A stretch of DNA of 64,000 nucleotides from Planococcus citreus (GCF_003664125.1 NZ_RCCP01000001.1:372001-436000), one strand, 5' to 3'; positions 39,002 to 47,599 are shown, counted from the first letter of the stretch. Numbers and translations are program-made. Notes: generated by a model from the letters alone, not told the origin.

Positions 39002-39010
39002 ATCATAACA
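39002..39010 (-). promoter_or_regulatory. Candidate extended -10 promoter for darB
   Basis: TG-T-TATGAT on the minus strand with no good -35; start would be about 45 nt before darB. Confidence 0.35.
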
Positions 39011-39049
39011 TAACACGATTCCCGAAACTATTTAATTGGGTGTTTTGGC

Positions 39050-39817
39050 TTAAAAAGGGAATTTATTCAACCACTGTCCACCGTCTAAGGTCACGATTTC
39101 TCCATTCATATAAGCCGCTTTCTCTGACATGATGAACGCTGCCAGATCTGCTACTTCTTCCGGTTTTCCAAGCCGGCCTAAAGGAACAGATTTCAAGGTC
39201 CGCTGCATCGCTTCTTGAGATTCGAAAAGTTTATCTGCGCCCCCAGTGCGTTCGATCGGGCCAGGAGCGATCCCGTTGACACGGATGCCGTATTGAGTGC
39301 CCCATTCAACTGCGAGCGTTCGGGTCAGCGACATGACGCCCGCTTTAGCGGCGGCGGAATGAGCGACGCCGGCTCCGGCATTCCAGGCATACGTTGCCAG
39401 CATATTAAGTATATTCCCCTTTGTGCCATTTTCAATCCAATAATTGCCGACGGCATGAGAACAAAAGAAAGTCCCATTCAAGACGATATCAATAACAGAG
39501 CGCCATCCATTCGGTGATAATTTTTCTGCATGGACGATGAAATTCCCCGCCGCGTTATTAACAAGGCCATCGATCTGACCGAATTTCTCATGCGCGAAAT
39601 TGACCATCGCCTTGGCATGTTCAGGTTCACGCACGTCCATCTGGAACGCTTCCGCCTGTCCCCGCAGCCCGGACAATTTCGTCAATGACTCATTCAATTT
39701 TTCCATATCCCGCCCTGTAATGATGACGTTTGCTCCTTCAGAGGCAAATTTTTCTGCCATATGAAAGCCCATCCCACTGGAGCCTCCGGTCACGATTATT
39801 GTTTGTTCACTCAACAT
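39050..39817 (-). CDS. fadH: 2,4-dienoyl-CoA reductase (SDR family)
   Basis: 255-aa short-chain dehydrogenase. TGGSSGMGFHMAEKFA cofactor motif, NNAAGNF, and PGPIERTGGADKL near the active-site end are characteristic of FadH/YkuF. In place of the usual SDR Tyr-x-x-x-Lys it has SAAAKAGVMSL with Lys, as in dienoyl-CoA reductases. It reduces 2,4-dienoyl-CoA during unsaturated fatty acid oxidation. ATG 39817 has AGGGGATG upstream; a longer frame lacks a site. Divergent from ykyB. Confidence 0.9.
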   Translation of the reverse strand: MLSEQTIIVTGGSSGMGFHMAEKFASEGANVIITGRDMEKLNESLTKLSGLRGQAEAFQMDVREPEHAKAMVNFAHEKFGQIDGLVNNAAGNFIVHAEKLSPNGWRSVIDIVLNGTFFCSHAVGNYWIENGTKGNILNMLATYAWNAGAGVAHSAAAKAGVMSLTRTLAVEWGTQYGIRVNGIAPGPIERTGGADKLFESQEAMQRTLKSVPLGRLGKPEEVADLAAFIMSEKAAYMNGEIVTLDGGQWLNKFPF

Positions 39818-39873
39818 CTCAACATCCCCTTTTTTTGGATCATTTCCTGCAGTTCGGCACTGGATTCGGTTTA

Positions 39874-39902
39874 TGTACAGTGACTGAAAATTTTGATATG
39901 AT
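39874..39902 (+). promoter_or_regulatory. Candidate sigma-A promoter for ykyB
   Basis: TGTACA and TATGAT with 17-bp spacing, about 45 bp before the ATG. Confidence 0.45.
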
Positions 39903-39945
39903 GAACAAAGACTGATCAATCCACTATTGCGAAAGGAATGAGCCC

Positions 39946-40407
39946 ATGTCCCAAACGACGAAAGATTCGGAAATCGCACAAGCTATTTTCACTGTCAACC
40001 GCCACGCTAAGACTGCTCCTGATAATCAATTTCTGTATGCATTAAAAAAGCAAGCATTGAATCTGATGATTCAACAAAAACGGGCACAAAAACTGGGCCT
40101 GCACTTCAGTAAAAACCCCCGAAAAAGCCAACAACAATCATCTGTCCTCGTGAAATGCGGCAATTATTATTTCCACATGCTCCCCAAAAAGGAAGATTTC
40201 CATTCGCTTGAGCATTTTGGAGACTTGGATGAATCCTATCGCAATCCACCGAGCCGCATGAACTTGAAACATGCAAAAGAATTGCTTCAAAATTACACCG
40301 GGCTGGAGGCGCCGGATAAAAAGCCCGCTATCTCGGCTTTTTCCAAACGCTACGAACCGAAAGAAATGAATCGTTTCTATTCACCGAAAAAATCCTATTT
40401 TGATTGA
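39946..40407 (+). CDS. ykyB: YkyB family protein
   Basis: 153 aa. FTVNRHAKTAPDNQFLYALKKQAL and GLHFSKNPRKSQQQSSVLVKCGNYYFHM match YkyB of B. subtilis, a conserved soluble basic protein of unknown function. AAAGGAATG lies upstream. Divergent from fadH and followed by a terminator. Confidence 0.9.
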   Translation: MSQTTKDSEIAQAIFTVNRHAKTAPDNQFLYALKKQALNLMIQQKRAQKLGLHFSKNPRKSQQQSSVLVKCGNYYFHMLPKKEDFHSLEHFGDLDESYRNPPSRMNLKHAKELLQNYTGLEAPDKKPAISAFSKRYEPKEMNRFYSPKKSYFD

Positions 40408-40442
40408 GCCGGCCGTCGGTCCTGTACTGCCGGTTTTTTTGT
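40406..40442 (+). terminator. Probable terminator of ykyB
   Basis: CCGGC/GCCGG arms with inner GT/AC pairing, followed by T7 on plus. Confidence 0.6.
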
Positions 40443-40444
40443 GC

Positions 40445-41314
40445 TTATTTTTCCGCAAAATCGAAATGGCGGATCAATGCTTGGGTGCCTAGGTCCCCAT
40501 CTCCTGCACGTTCCAATTCCTCATAAATCCCGAGTGATAATTTCAGCCCTGGAAGGTCCAGGCCCCATCGCTCGGATTCCTCTACCGCTATTTTCATATC
40601 CTTGATGAAATGCTTGATGTAAAATCCTGGACGGAAATCGCCTTCGATCATTTTCGGGGCTAAATTCGACAAGGACCAAGATCCGGCTGCACCAGCTGAA
40701 ATGGAGCGCAATACGTTCTCGGGATCGAGCCCTGCTTTTTTCGCGTATATAAGAGATTCACAGACCCCCAGCATATTATTGGCGATATTGATCTGGTTGC
40801 ACATCTTTGTATGCTGTCCGGAACCCGCCGGCCCTTGCAGAATGATATTGCCCGCAAACAAACGAAACAGCGGAAGCAAGCGATTGAAAACCTCTTCTTC
40901 GCCGCCGACCATGACAGACAGCACTGCATTCTTGGCGCCTATGTCCCCTCCAGAGACTGGCGCATCCAGGGCATGCAAGCCTTTAGCGCGTGCAGCGTCT
41001 GCAATTTCCTGCGCCAGCTTTGGCTGGGAAGTAGTCAAGTCGATAAGCACCGTTCCTTCGACGGCATTTGCCAACAAGCCGTTTTCCCCGAAATAGATTT
41101 CCTGCACGTCCGATGGGTATCCGACCATCGTAAAGATCACTTCCGCATCTGCCGCCAGTTCCTTCGGATTGTTTTCCCAGGATGCGCCTTGTTCCAGTAA
41201 ATCCTCAGCTTTCTTGGCCGTTCTCGTAAATACGGAAAGTTCATGGCCGCCCTCCAGCAAATGGCGTCCGATGCTATTGCCCATGACCCCGGTACCGATA
41301 AATCCAATTTTCAT
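40445..41314 (-). CDS. ykwC: NAD(P)-dependent beta-hydroxyacid dehydrogenase
   Basis: 289 aa of the 3-hydroxyisobutyrate dehydrogenase/tartronate semialdehyde reductase family. Rossmann GFIGTGVMGNSIGRHLL, substrate motif DAPVSGGDIGAKNA and the catalytic Lys in GSGQHTKMCNQINIAN are present. Length and motif layout fit B. subtilis YkwC. Substrate not known. ATG 41314 has AAAGGAGG 6 nt upstream. Confidence 0.88.
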   Translation of the reverse strand: MKIGFIGTGVMGNSIGRHLLEGGHELSVFTRTAKKAEDLLEQGASWENNPKELAADAEVIFTMVGYPSDVQEIYFGENGLLANAVEGTVLIDLTTSQPKLAQEIADAARAKGLHALDAPVSGGDIGAKNAVLSVMVGGEEEVFNRLLPLFRLFAGNIILQGPAGSGQHTKMCNQINIANNMLGVCESLIYAKKAGLDPENVLRSISAGAAGSWSLSNLAPKMIEGDFRPGFYIKHFIKDMKIAVEESERWGLDLPGLKLSLGIYEELERAGDGDLGTQALIRHFDFAEK

Positions 41315-41381
41315 TTGATTGCCTCCTTTATATTTCCATAATAGCAAAAATCATCAGTCTATTCATTCTTCTTTTTTGGCA

Positions 41382-41413
41382 TAAAAAAAAGGCCGGTCCA
41401 TAAAGGGCCGACC
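41382..41413 (-). terminator. Hairpin with T8 tail, minus strand
   Basis: Imperfect arms GGTCGGCCC/GGACCGGCC around UUUAU, then T8. It could end the transcript of the 62-aa gene or of a short RNA in this gap. Confidence 0.6.
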
Positions 41414-41542
41414 ACAAAAGGGGGAAATGAGAATGTTGCTGTGTTCAAGTATACTATGCCCCCTCCAAACATAGGATAAACCTTTTTCTCAAAAAAAATT
41501 TCATTACATGATTTTCCGGCGCCGCCTCATCATGTTGCGACT

Positions 41543-41731
41543 TTATTTGGACGGTTCTACCGTATATTCATATTGCGTCTTGCCGTGATGGAATGCCGTC
41601 CCCCGAAAATGTTTAAAGTCTTCCCGTTCAGTCAATATCTTGCGGAACTCAAAAAATTCGTCTTTTGGAATATCCAGCGTGTCGATCTCGCCATTTTTCA
41701 ATCGCTCCAGTTCGTTCGCATAATCAGTCAT
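41543..41731 (-). CDS. Small conserved hypothetical protein, 62 aa
   Basis: MTDYANELERLKNGEID is followed by KDEFFEFRKILTEREDFKHFRG and a basic beta-like end. Soluble, no Cys. AGGAGA precedes the ATG. I know similar short proteins from Bacillales but no function. Monocistronic, with a possible terminator 130 bp downstream. Confidence 0.72.
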   Translation of the reverse strand: MTDYANELERLKNGEIDTLDIPKDEFFEFRKILTEREDFKHFRGTAFHHGKTQYEYTVEPSK

Positions 41732-41770
41732 GAAATGTTCTCCTTTCCTTTCGTGTTGTTAAAACCCTTC

Positions 41771-41779
41771 TGTTATAAT
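41771..41779 (+). promoter_or_regulatory. Extended -10 promoter for the CPBP gene
   Basis: TG-T-TATAAT with a weak -35; it gives a leader of about 80 nt before ATG 41868. Confidence 0.5.
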
Positions 41780-41867
41780 ACTATACGGACGAAACCATAC
41801 CCGTCCAGCCACATTGCGCTTTGCCCCCAATCCGGGCAGCCTTTGTTGATTTTAGGAGGATTTTTCT

Positions 41868-42482
41868 ATGCTTACTCTATTAAAGCGCCATACGCTTATT
41901 TGGCTATTGCCGCTTTCGCTTTATTTGTACCATCTAGCTTTCGAAAATACAGCCATCTTCTGGTATATGTATACATTTGCCATTCTGGTGCTGATGTCGA
42001 TTGCACTTATCAATTACGCTGTATTCGATGAAATGAAAACCTGGAAATCACTAGTGTACGGTACCTTGTTCGGGGGGATGATCTATGCCTTCCTGGCGTT
42101 CGGTTATCTATTCTTCGATATCCTTCCGCTCAATGTGGAAGGCCCCGTCACCGCCATGCAAACCCTGTTCGCCCCTACAAGCATCTGGCATTACCTATTA
42201 TTGATGTTTGTCATCGTTCCAGGTGAAGAACTCTTTTGGCGAGGCTATATCCAACAGCAATTGAAAAAATACATGAAACTGCCGTTCGCCATTTTAGGTT
42301 CATCCCTCTTATTCGGCATCGCGCTTGCCTTCAGCGGCTTTTGGCCAAGTATTGTGGCAGGCATTGTGGCAGGGGCATTACTCGGCATCCTGTATGAATG
42401 GAAACGCAGCATGCCTCTTTTGATCATCACTCATTTGATGGTCTTGGTCCTCCTGTTCATTATCATGCCACTGCCGATTTAA
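41868..42482 (+). CDS. CPBP family intramembrane metalloprotease
   Basis: 204 aa, about seven transmembrane helices. PGEELFWRGYIQQQL carries the EExxxR motif of the CAAX protease/bacteriocin-processing (Rce1-like) family, with HLMVL near the end as a candidate metal His. Members process membrane peptides or give bacteriocin self-immunity; the target here is unknown. TAGGAGG precedes ATG 41868. Confidence 0.85.
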   Translation: MLTLLKRHTLIWLLPLSLYLYHLAFENTAIFWYMYTFAILVLMSIALINYAVFDEMKTWKSLVYGTLFGGMIYAFLAFGYLFFDILPLNVEGPVTAMQTLFAPTSIWHYLLLMFVIVPGEELFWRGYIQQQLKKYMKLPFAILGSSLLFGIALAFSGFWPSIVAGIVAGALLGILYEWKRSMPLLIITHLMVLVLLFIIMPLPI

Positions 42483-42523
42483 AATGGTCGGTGATTTCAA
42501 AACCCGGCGCCTATCGAATAGTT

Positions 42524-42552
42524 TGAAACATTCCCTCCTTCTGCCCGTCTAA
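42524..42552 (+). promoter_or_regulatory. ECF sigma (SigM/SigW/SigX-type) promoter
   Basis: TGAAAC at 42524-42529, a 16-bp spacer and CGTCTAA at 42546-42552. This fits the B. subtilis extracytoplasmic-function sigma consensus, and the predicted start lies just before the ribosome binding site of the lipoprotein gene. Confidence 0.65.
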
Positions 42553-42581
42553 TTGGGAAATTGGAAGGAGGAATTCAAATT

Positions 42582-43220
42582 ATGAAAAAGAATGCCTTAT
42601 TCATTCCAGCTATCCTCACCGCCGGGATTCTGCTTACAGGCTGCGGAACTGCAGACCTTGCAGGAGAAGAGCCTGAGACGGAACCAGCCGAGACCACTGA
42701 GGAAGAAAGCAGCGACACGACACAAGACATGGAAACGCCTGAAGAAGCACCTGAAGAGCCTGAAGCTAGTTCCGGCAACGAACATAGCGAGACTTCTGAA
42801 GGCGAGCTGACGATGAGCGATAACCAGGCTTATCAGCTTTATGTGCTGGATGGCTATGAGTTCACTGCAGAAGAACCGAACCGCGACGTCATCTTCCTGC
42901 AGGAAAACGATGCCATCTTCATGCGTGTTGAAACTTATTATCCAAGTGATATCGATTTCGATGAGCTGGTTAGCAATACACAAGATACTGTCCAGGCCTC
43001 CAACCCTGACGCTGAACTGGCTGAGTTCACAGACTATGATAGCTCCGCATTCAGCAATTCAGCCGCCTATGAAGTGGAAACGGCTGAAGGCCACGTAACC
43101 GGAATCGCCTTCGAATCCGATAATATCGTGGTTCGTGTGACGATCTTCGACCATAGCACCGTCGAAGCGAGGGACGATTTCATCCAAATGGCCCAAACGA
43201 TCGAACGTGTGCAGAAATAA
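42582..43220 (+). CDS. Lipoprotein with acidic linker and C-terminal globular domain
   Basis: 212 aa. Lipobox LLTGCG (Cys about residue 21), then a Glu/Thr/Pro-rich linker to about residue 80. A folded domain of about 130 residues follows (AYQLYVLDGYEFTAEEPNRD, MRVETYYPSDIDFDE, FIQMAQTIERV). The domain looks like small alpha/beta lipoproteins of the PsbP/YjgB type, but I cannot name it. GAAGGAGG lies upstream of ATG 42582. The ECF-type promoter at 42524 suggests induction by envelope stress. Confidence 0.8.
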   Translation: MKKNALFIPAILTAGILLTGCGTADLAGEEPETEPAETTEEESSDTTQDMETPEEAPEEPEASSGNEHSETSEGELTMSDNQAYQLYVLDGYEFTAEEPNRDVIFLQENDAIFMRVETYYPSDIDFDELVSNTQDTVQASNPDAELAEFTDYDSSAFSNSAAYEVETAEGHVTGIAFESDNIVVRVTIFDHSTVEARDDFIQMAQTIERVQK

Positions 43221-43252
43221 AAAAAGATCCTCCCAAGCGGAGGATCTTTTTT
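43219..43252. terminator. Bidirectional terminator between the lipoprotein and MarR genes
   Basis: Arms AAAAAAGATCCTCC/GGAGGATCTTTTTT with a 5-nt loop. Confidence 0.9.
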
Positions 43253-43695
43253 CAATAGGACAAGTCTTTGATCGACAAGCCGATTTTCTTCATCAATTCG
43301 ATGGCCTGCTCTTTTTCTTCCGATGATAAAGCTGCCGTCAGTTCGTGAAGCTTTTGCTCGTGTGCCGGGAAAATGTCTGCCATGAATGTCTTGCCTTCTT
43401 CCGTAATTTCCGCATAAGTGATGCGGCGGTCTGTCGGACAATTGACGCGCGTGATAAACCCGCGTTTTTCCAGCTTGTCGATGACATAAGTGATCGACCC
43501 GCTGGCCAGCAGGATTTTCCCGCCGATTTTCTGCAGTGGCTGGCGCCCTTTATGGTAGAGCAGCTCCAACACGGCAAACTCTGTCGGATTGACGCCATTC
43601 TCCTGGAAAAATTGATTGGTTTGTTCCGAAATCGCTTTATGCGCACGGGACAAAACGATAAACAGTTTCAACGACTGCTTGATGTCTTCATTCAT
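43252..43695 (-). CDS. MarR family transcriptional regulator
   Basis: 147 aa winged-helix protein. FAVLELLYHKGRQPLQKIGGKILLASGSITYVIDKLEKRGFI covers the DNA-binding helices, and DRRITYAEITEEG forms the wing. One Cys (CPTDRR) lies in the wing. It may sense phenolics or oxidants like MhqR/OhrR, but this is not shown. It follows ktrD on the same strand after 81 bp. Confidence 0.85.
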   Translation of the reverse strand: MNEDIKQSLKLFIVLSRAHKAISEQTNQFFQENGVNPTEFAVLELLYHKGRQPLQKIGGKILLASGSITYVIDKLEKRGFITRVNCPTDRRITYAEITEEGKTFMADIFPAHEQKLHELTAALSSEEKEQAIELMKKIGLSIKDLSY

Positions 43696-43776
43696 TTTCG
43701 TTCACTCATTTCCGCTATGATTACTCGATTACTTTAATTATATCCCTTTAACAGCCGAATAGCACGCTAAGCCGAC

Positions 43777-45126
43777 TTAGCCGATGATGACACGTTCTTT
43801 CGGATAATGGAATTTCGTCGGGTCTGTCTTGCCGCCGATCGTGAACAGGAAGGAAATCAAGCCGACCCGACCGATGAACATCAGGACCATGACGATCACT
43901 TTGCCGATTGAGGATAATTCACTCGTCAGCCCGAGCGACATACCGCACGTACCGAACGCTGAAGTGATCTCAAAGAGAATCTCCACAATGGATGCGTTCG
44001 GTTCGGTGATGATCAATAGCATCGTCGCAACAATGACCATTGTGCCTGCAAGGAACAAAACGGCAAATGATCGGAATACGTCGATCAATTCAATTTCACG
44101 GTTAAAGATCTGAATCGTGTTCTTGCCTCTCGCAAAATTGATCAAAAACAGGATGGCAATCGCGAAAGTGGTCGTCCGGATGCCGCCCCCCGCTGAACTT
44201 GGCGAGGCCCCGATGAACATGAGCGCGCTCATGAACACATTGGTCGCGTCACTGAACTGCGTAATGTCAATGGTGACCAAACCGCCGGAGCGAGATGACA
44301 CCGAATGGAATAGCGCCCCGAAAAAGGTTTGATGCCAAGACATCCCTTTAAACGCATTGACCGACTCCAAGATCAAGATGCCGACCGTCCCGACAACAAG
44401 AAGCATCCCGAAAATGCTTGTCGTAATTTTAGTGAACAACGAAAAGCGGAAATTCTTCGTCTCATTCGACAAAAACTCCTTCAATTCGATCAGCACGGGA
44501 AACCCGATCGCCCCAAGGATGATCAACAGCATATTGACGATCTGGACGAAATAGTCGTCGACATAAGGCTGCAGGGAGGCGCCGGTGATGTCGAATCCAC
44601 CGTTGGTCGTGGCTGTGATTGACCCGAAGACGCCGTGCAACAGAGCTTCACTAAAAGTATAGAAGTATTGCGTGAAATAGACGGTCAAGATCAATGCACC
44701 GATTGCTTCGATCAGCAACAGGATCTTGACGATTTCCGTGATCAATTTGACAACGCCCGACATGCTCGACTGGTTGTGGTCGACCATGATCAATTGGCGC
44801 TCACGGAGCCCAATCCGTTTGCCGAGCAGGATCCAGAAAAACGTCCCGATCGACATAATGCCGATACCGCCGAATTGAAGGATGACCATTAATACGATGA
44901 TGCCGAACACCGATAAGGTTTGCGAAACATCAATGACCGTCAGGCCGGTGACGCTGACTGCGCTGACAGCAGTGAATAAAGTGTCGATATAGGTCATGCT
45001 TACTCCAGGCTGCAGGACTCCCGGAAGCCGCAGGAGCAAAAAGGAAAAAGCAATCGCTACGAAATAATACGCCACGATTGCCTGTGCAGGTGTAAGATTT
45101 CGGACACGTTGAAATGATTTATTCAT
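43777..45126 (-). CDS. ktrD: Ktr/Trk-type potassium transporter, membrane subunit
   Basis: 449 aa, the length of B. subtilis KtrD. Four M1-P-M2 repeats have selectivity-filter glycines in AVSVTGLTV, TTNGGFDITG, SSRSGGLVTI and SAFGTCGMSLG. It carries K+ (Na+-linked) with a cytoplasmic KtrA/KtrC ring. ATG 45126 has GAAGGGAA about 10 nt upstream; the frame extends 102 codons further but without membrane-protein character. The KtrC partner lies at 27.1 kb. Assignment as D rather than B rests on length and location. Confidence 0.87.
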   Translation of the reverse strand: MNKSFQRVRNLTPAQAIVAYYFVAIAFSFLLLRLPGVLQPGVSMTYIDTLFTAVSAVSVTGLTVIDVSQTLSVFGIIVLMVILQFGGIGIMSIGTFFWILLGKRIGLRERQLIMVDHNQSSMSGVVKLITEIVKILLLIEAIGALILTVYFTQYFYTFSEALLHGVFGSITATTNGGFDITGASLQPYVDDYFVQIVNMLLIILGAIGFPVLIELKEFLSNETKNFRFSLFTKITTSIFGMLLVVGTVGILILESVNAFKGMSWHQTFFGALFHSVSSRSGGLVTIDITQFSDATNVFMSALMFIGASPSSAGGGIRTTTFAIAILFLINFARGKNTIQIFNREIELIDVFRSFAVLFLAGTMVIVATMLLIITEPNASIVEILFEITSAFGTCGMSLGLTSELSSIGKVIVMVLMFIGRVGLISFLFTIGGKTDPTKFHYPKERVIIG

Positions 45127-45349
45127 AGGCGTAAAATTCCCTTCTGCAACTGACTCTCTTCCCATTCTATGTAAAGTACAGTGAAAAGAAAAGGGCTTTT
45201 TTGTAAAGCGCCATCCGTTGTAACTATTCCACTGGAAAAGAGCCGCTTTTCCTGTCTTATTTTTTAATGCCACAGAATAAGCGCTTATTCTTTTAGGCTG
45301 CTCCGCTGAATGCGGACCTGAAGGAATAAGCGCTATTCGCAGAAAAGCA
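45127..45349. other. ktrD upstream region with two related palindromes
   Basis: AGAATAAGCGCTTATTCT (45274-45291) is a perfect 18-bp palindrome. A near copy, GAATAAGCGCTATTC, lies at 45324-45338, and a small CCGC/GCGG hairpin sits between them. They could be paired operator sites, a rsgI terminator structure or a dispersed repeat. Confidence 0.5.
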
Positions 45350-46660
45350 TCATTGATTCTTCTTATCTTGCTCAACTTGCTTTTTAGCTTTAGGGGTTTT
45401 CTTTTCTTCAGCTTTGGGTGAATCCGAAGCATCCTTTTTCTTCACAGGAGGTTTAGACTGTTCAGCTTTCAAGTCCTTCGGTTCTGCTTTTTTTGCCCCA
45501 TTCGCTTTGGAAGAATTGCCGCTATTGTTGCTGTTGGAAATGCCGTTTTTGCTATTCTTTTCTTCCGGCTTGTTATCAACAGGACTGCCTTTGCCTTTAT
45601 TATCTTTTGGCGGCTGTTTGGCTTTGTTGTTCCCGGAAGAAGGCTTTTCTTTTTTCGGTTTTGGTTCAGCTTTTGAGTTCCCGGAGTTATTATCTTTGCC
45701 AGCGTTCGGATTTTTCGGTTTGGCAGGTTCGGGCTTTTCTGGCTTTTTCGGTTGTTTTTGTGCTGCTGGAGCTTTTGAGGCAGGTTCTTTTGGTTTGTTA
45801 TTCGTTTTCTTTTCTGGGACAGGCTTTGCCTGAGTGTCCGGCTTCTGCGTTTTTTCCGCTTTATTATTGCCTGAAGATGAAGGTTCATTTTTCGGTTGAG
45901 CCTCTGGAATAGCAGGATCTTCAGCTTTGGAAGGAGCTTTCCGGCTATTTGGGGCTTGTTTTTCCTGTGCATCTTTATTTTGCGCAGGCTGCACATCATT
46001 CTCTTGTTCATGCGGAGATGTGAAGGTTCGATCTTTTTCGATCAGCTTCGCGACTGGCACTTGTTGTTCTTTTGCCTCGCGCCATTGCTTTTTATTCGCT
46101 TCTTTCAAATGCACCCGCAAGTTTTTATTGCTGCCGGCAAACAATGCCGCCAATGCAATTTTCTCCACATTGTTCGTAGCATCCGTTTCCTCGTCTCCTT
46201 GCACAGTAGTAATCGTTACATGCTCCGTATCTTCATTCACGGATAAGGCGAGCACGTTTTCTAAAACTACTTCGAGTTCCTTGTTCTCCCAGTCTGCCAG
46301 TTTGGCAATTAATTGTTTGCCGTCATCATTTAGTTCCCTTAGCGAGATGACATGCCATTCATCATCTACGCCGAGTTCGATGGCCGGGTTTGATTCGACT
46401 TGCACGTATCCATAGGCTTCTTCAGCAGGAAGCATCCATGTGGAAATTAGCAAAAACAGCGCTGCAACCGACGCAATGAGCGGCAAGGCAACCGGCTTGA
46501 AGCGTCGCTTTTTCAAGGTATTATCTACGGTTTCAAAATATGCCTCTTCCCCCACTAGAGTGCCCTCTGTCGGCCTGCCAGTTACAAAGCTGCCATCTGC
46601 AAGCATGTAGACAGAACGGTCTCCATCAAGTTCCATACATATGCCTTTTTGCATTCGCAT
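45350..46660 (-). CDS. rsgI: Anti-sigma-I factor RsgI
   Basis: 436 aa. A cytoplasmic RsgI N-terminal domain covers about residues 1-55 (KGICMELDGDRSVYMLADGSFV), one transmembrane helix about 58-78, and an extracytoplasmic domain to about 205 (VQVESNPAIELGVDDEWHV). A long low-complexity tail follows, rich in Lys, Pro, Asn, Glu and Gln. It holds SigI inactive until a surface signal. It starts within the sigI stop codon (TGATG). Unlike the clostridial relatives it has no recognisable carbohydrate-binding module; the tail may reach into or bind the wall. Confidence 0.92.
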   Translation of the reverse strand: MRMQKGICMELDGDRSVYMLADGSFVTGRPTEGTLVGEEAYFETVDNTLKKRRFKPVALPLIASVAALFLLISTWMLPAEEAYGYVQVESNPAIELGVDDEWHVISLRELNDDGKQLIAKLADWENKELEVVLENVLALSVNEDTEHVTITTVQGDEETDATNNVEKIALAALFAGSNKNLRVHLKEANKKQWREAKEQQVPVAKLIEKDRTFTSPHEQENDVQPAQNKDAQEKQAPNSRKAPSKAEDPAIPEAQPKNEPSSSGNNKAEKTQKPDTQAKPVPEKKTNNKPKEPASKAPAAQKQPKKPEKPEPAKPKNPNAGKDNNSGNSKAEPKPKKEKPSSGNNKAKQPPKDNKGKGSPVDNKPEEKNSKNGISNSNNSGNSSKANGAKKAEPKDLKAEQSKPPVKKKDASDSPKAEEKKTPKAKKQVEQDKKNQ

Positions 46661-47406
46661 CAGTTCAACCGCTCCTTTAAATAATCTTTTAAGTAATACA
46701 ACTCGCTCGTCATCAATAACGCCATTGCAATTATGTATTTCCGGTTTCTCTCGATAGTTTTTCTTGAGACCTGGACAAGTTCCTCGATATCCTTGACCGG
46801 AAGTTTTTTCTTATCGAGCAAGAATTGTTTGTATTCATCGGTTTCCGCCACCAATTGAGCAATTTGGATTGCATTTCTCCTTGCATCTTCGTGCACGGGA
46901 GAAACTTTGGCAATCATCCGGAAAGACAAGCCGAACTCTGAGAGCATCTCCTCGAACTGCAAAATCTCTTCACGCCGCTTGGCTATTTGCTCCTGCTCCG
47001 TATGAAAAACCGTTGATGCCCGGTCGCCGATATGGTTATGATGGTCTTCATTTGGCGAAGCTGTGAAATCGTGGCTGAATTCCAGGCGTTTGCTTTCTTT
47101 CCGGATATGGTCGATCACTCTACGCCTGATGACCATATGCGCGAAAGTCAAAAACGAAGCGTCATGTCCCGTACGATATTGGCGTATCGCTTCATGAAAT
47201 GCCAAGAGCGCAATGCTGAATTCATCCTGATTATCATCGATGAATCTTTTGCATACTTGTGCAGCGGTTTTTTTCACAAACGGGATATGAGAAGAAATCA
47301 ATTGTTCTTCCGCCTCTTCATCGCCTTGTTGTGCAAGCTTCACCAATGTTTCAGGGGGCATTTCTGCTCCATATCCAAACAAACCGCCCAAAGCAGTCAA
47401 TAGCAT
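46660..47406 (-). CDS. sigI: RNA polymerase sigma factor SigI
   Basis: 248 aa alternative sigma factor of the SigI group. Region 2 (AFHEAIRQYRTGHDASFLTFAHMVIRRRVIDHIRKE) and a C-terminal helix-turn-helix (LPVKDIEELVQVSRKTIERNRKYI) are clear. ATG 47406 is preferred over GTG 47415 since GAGGTGA lies upstream. sigI-rsgI next to ykoY is the B. subtilis arrangement. Family role: heat and cell-wall stress. I found no clear SigI-type promoter (ACCCCC with CGAA) for autoregulation. Confidence 0.93.
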   Translation of the reverse strand: MLLTALGGLFGYGAEMPPETLVKLAQQGDEEAEEQLISSHIPFVKKTAAQVCKRFIDDNQDEFSIALLAFHEAIRQYRTGHDASFLTFAHMVIRRRVIDHIRKESKRLEFSHDFTASPNEDHHNHIGDRASTVFHTEQEQIAKRREEILQFEEMLSEFGLSFRMIAKVSPVHEDARRNAIQIAQLVAETDEYKQFLLDKKKLPVKDIEELVQVSRKTIERNRKYIIAMALLMTSELYYLKDYLKERLN

Positions 47407-47543
47407 GCAACTCACCTCATTTCAATTCCATTTTCTCTATTGTAGCTTTCAGTCCAGGAATTTGGAAGATTGAGGGGGGCTGCTACGTATTACATTCGTG
47501 TGACAGTGATTGTTTGTGTCCGTTACTAATGAAGGAATGCATA

Positions 47544-47582
47544 AAAATAGCCCTGCGGAGAAAATGCTCCGCAAGGCTATTC
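47544..47582 (-). terminator. Terminator of the manganese exporter gene
   Basis: Arms AATAGCC.TGCGGAG/CTCCGCA.GGCTATT with G-U at the mismatch on the minus-strand RNA and T5. Confidence 0.75.
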
Positions 47583-47599
47583 GACCAATCTTTATTCAA

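Noticed and set aside
45414..45833. Repetitive sequence resembling a tandem-repeat array in rsgI
   Set aside because: The units are irregular Lys/Pro/Asn codons of the RsgI tail, with no regular period or conserved spacer, so it is neither CRISPR nor a DNA satellite.
47440..47520. CCCCCC stretch upstream of sigI as a possible SigI autoregulatory promoter
   Set aside because: No CGWA -10 element lies at a suitable distance downstream on the minus strand.
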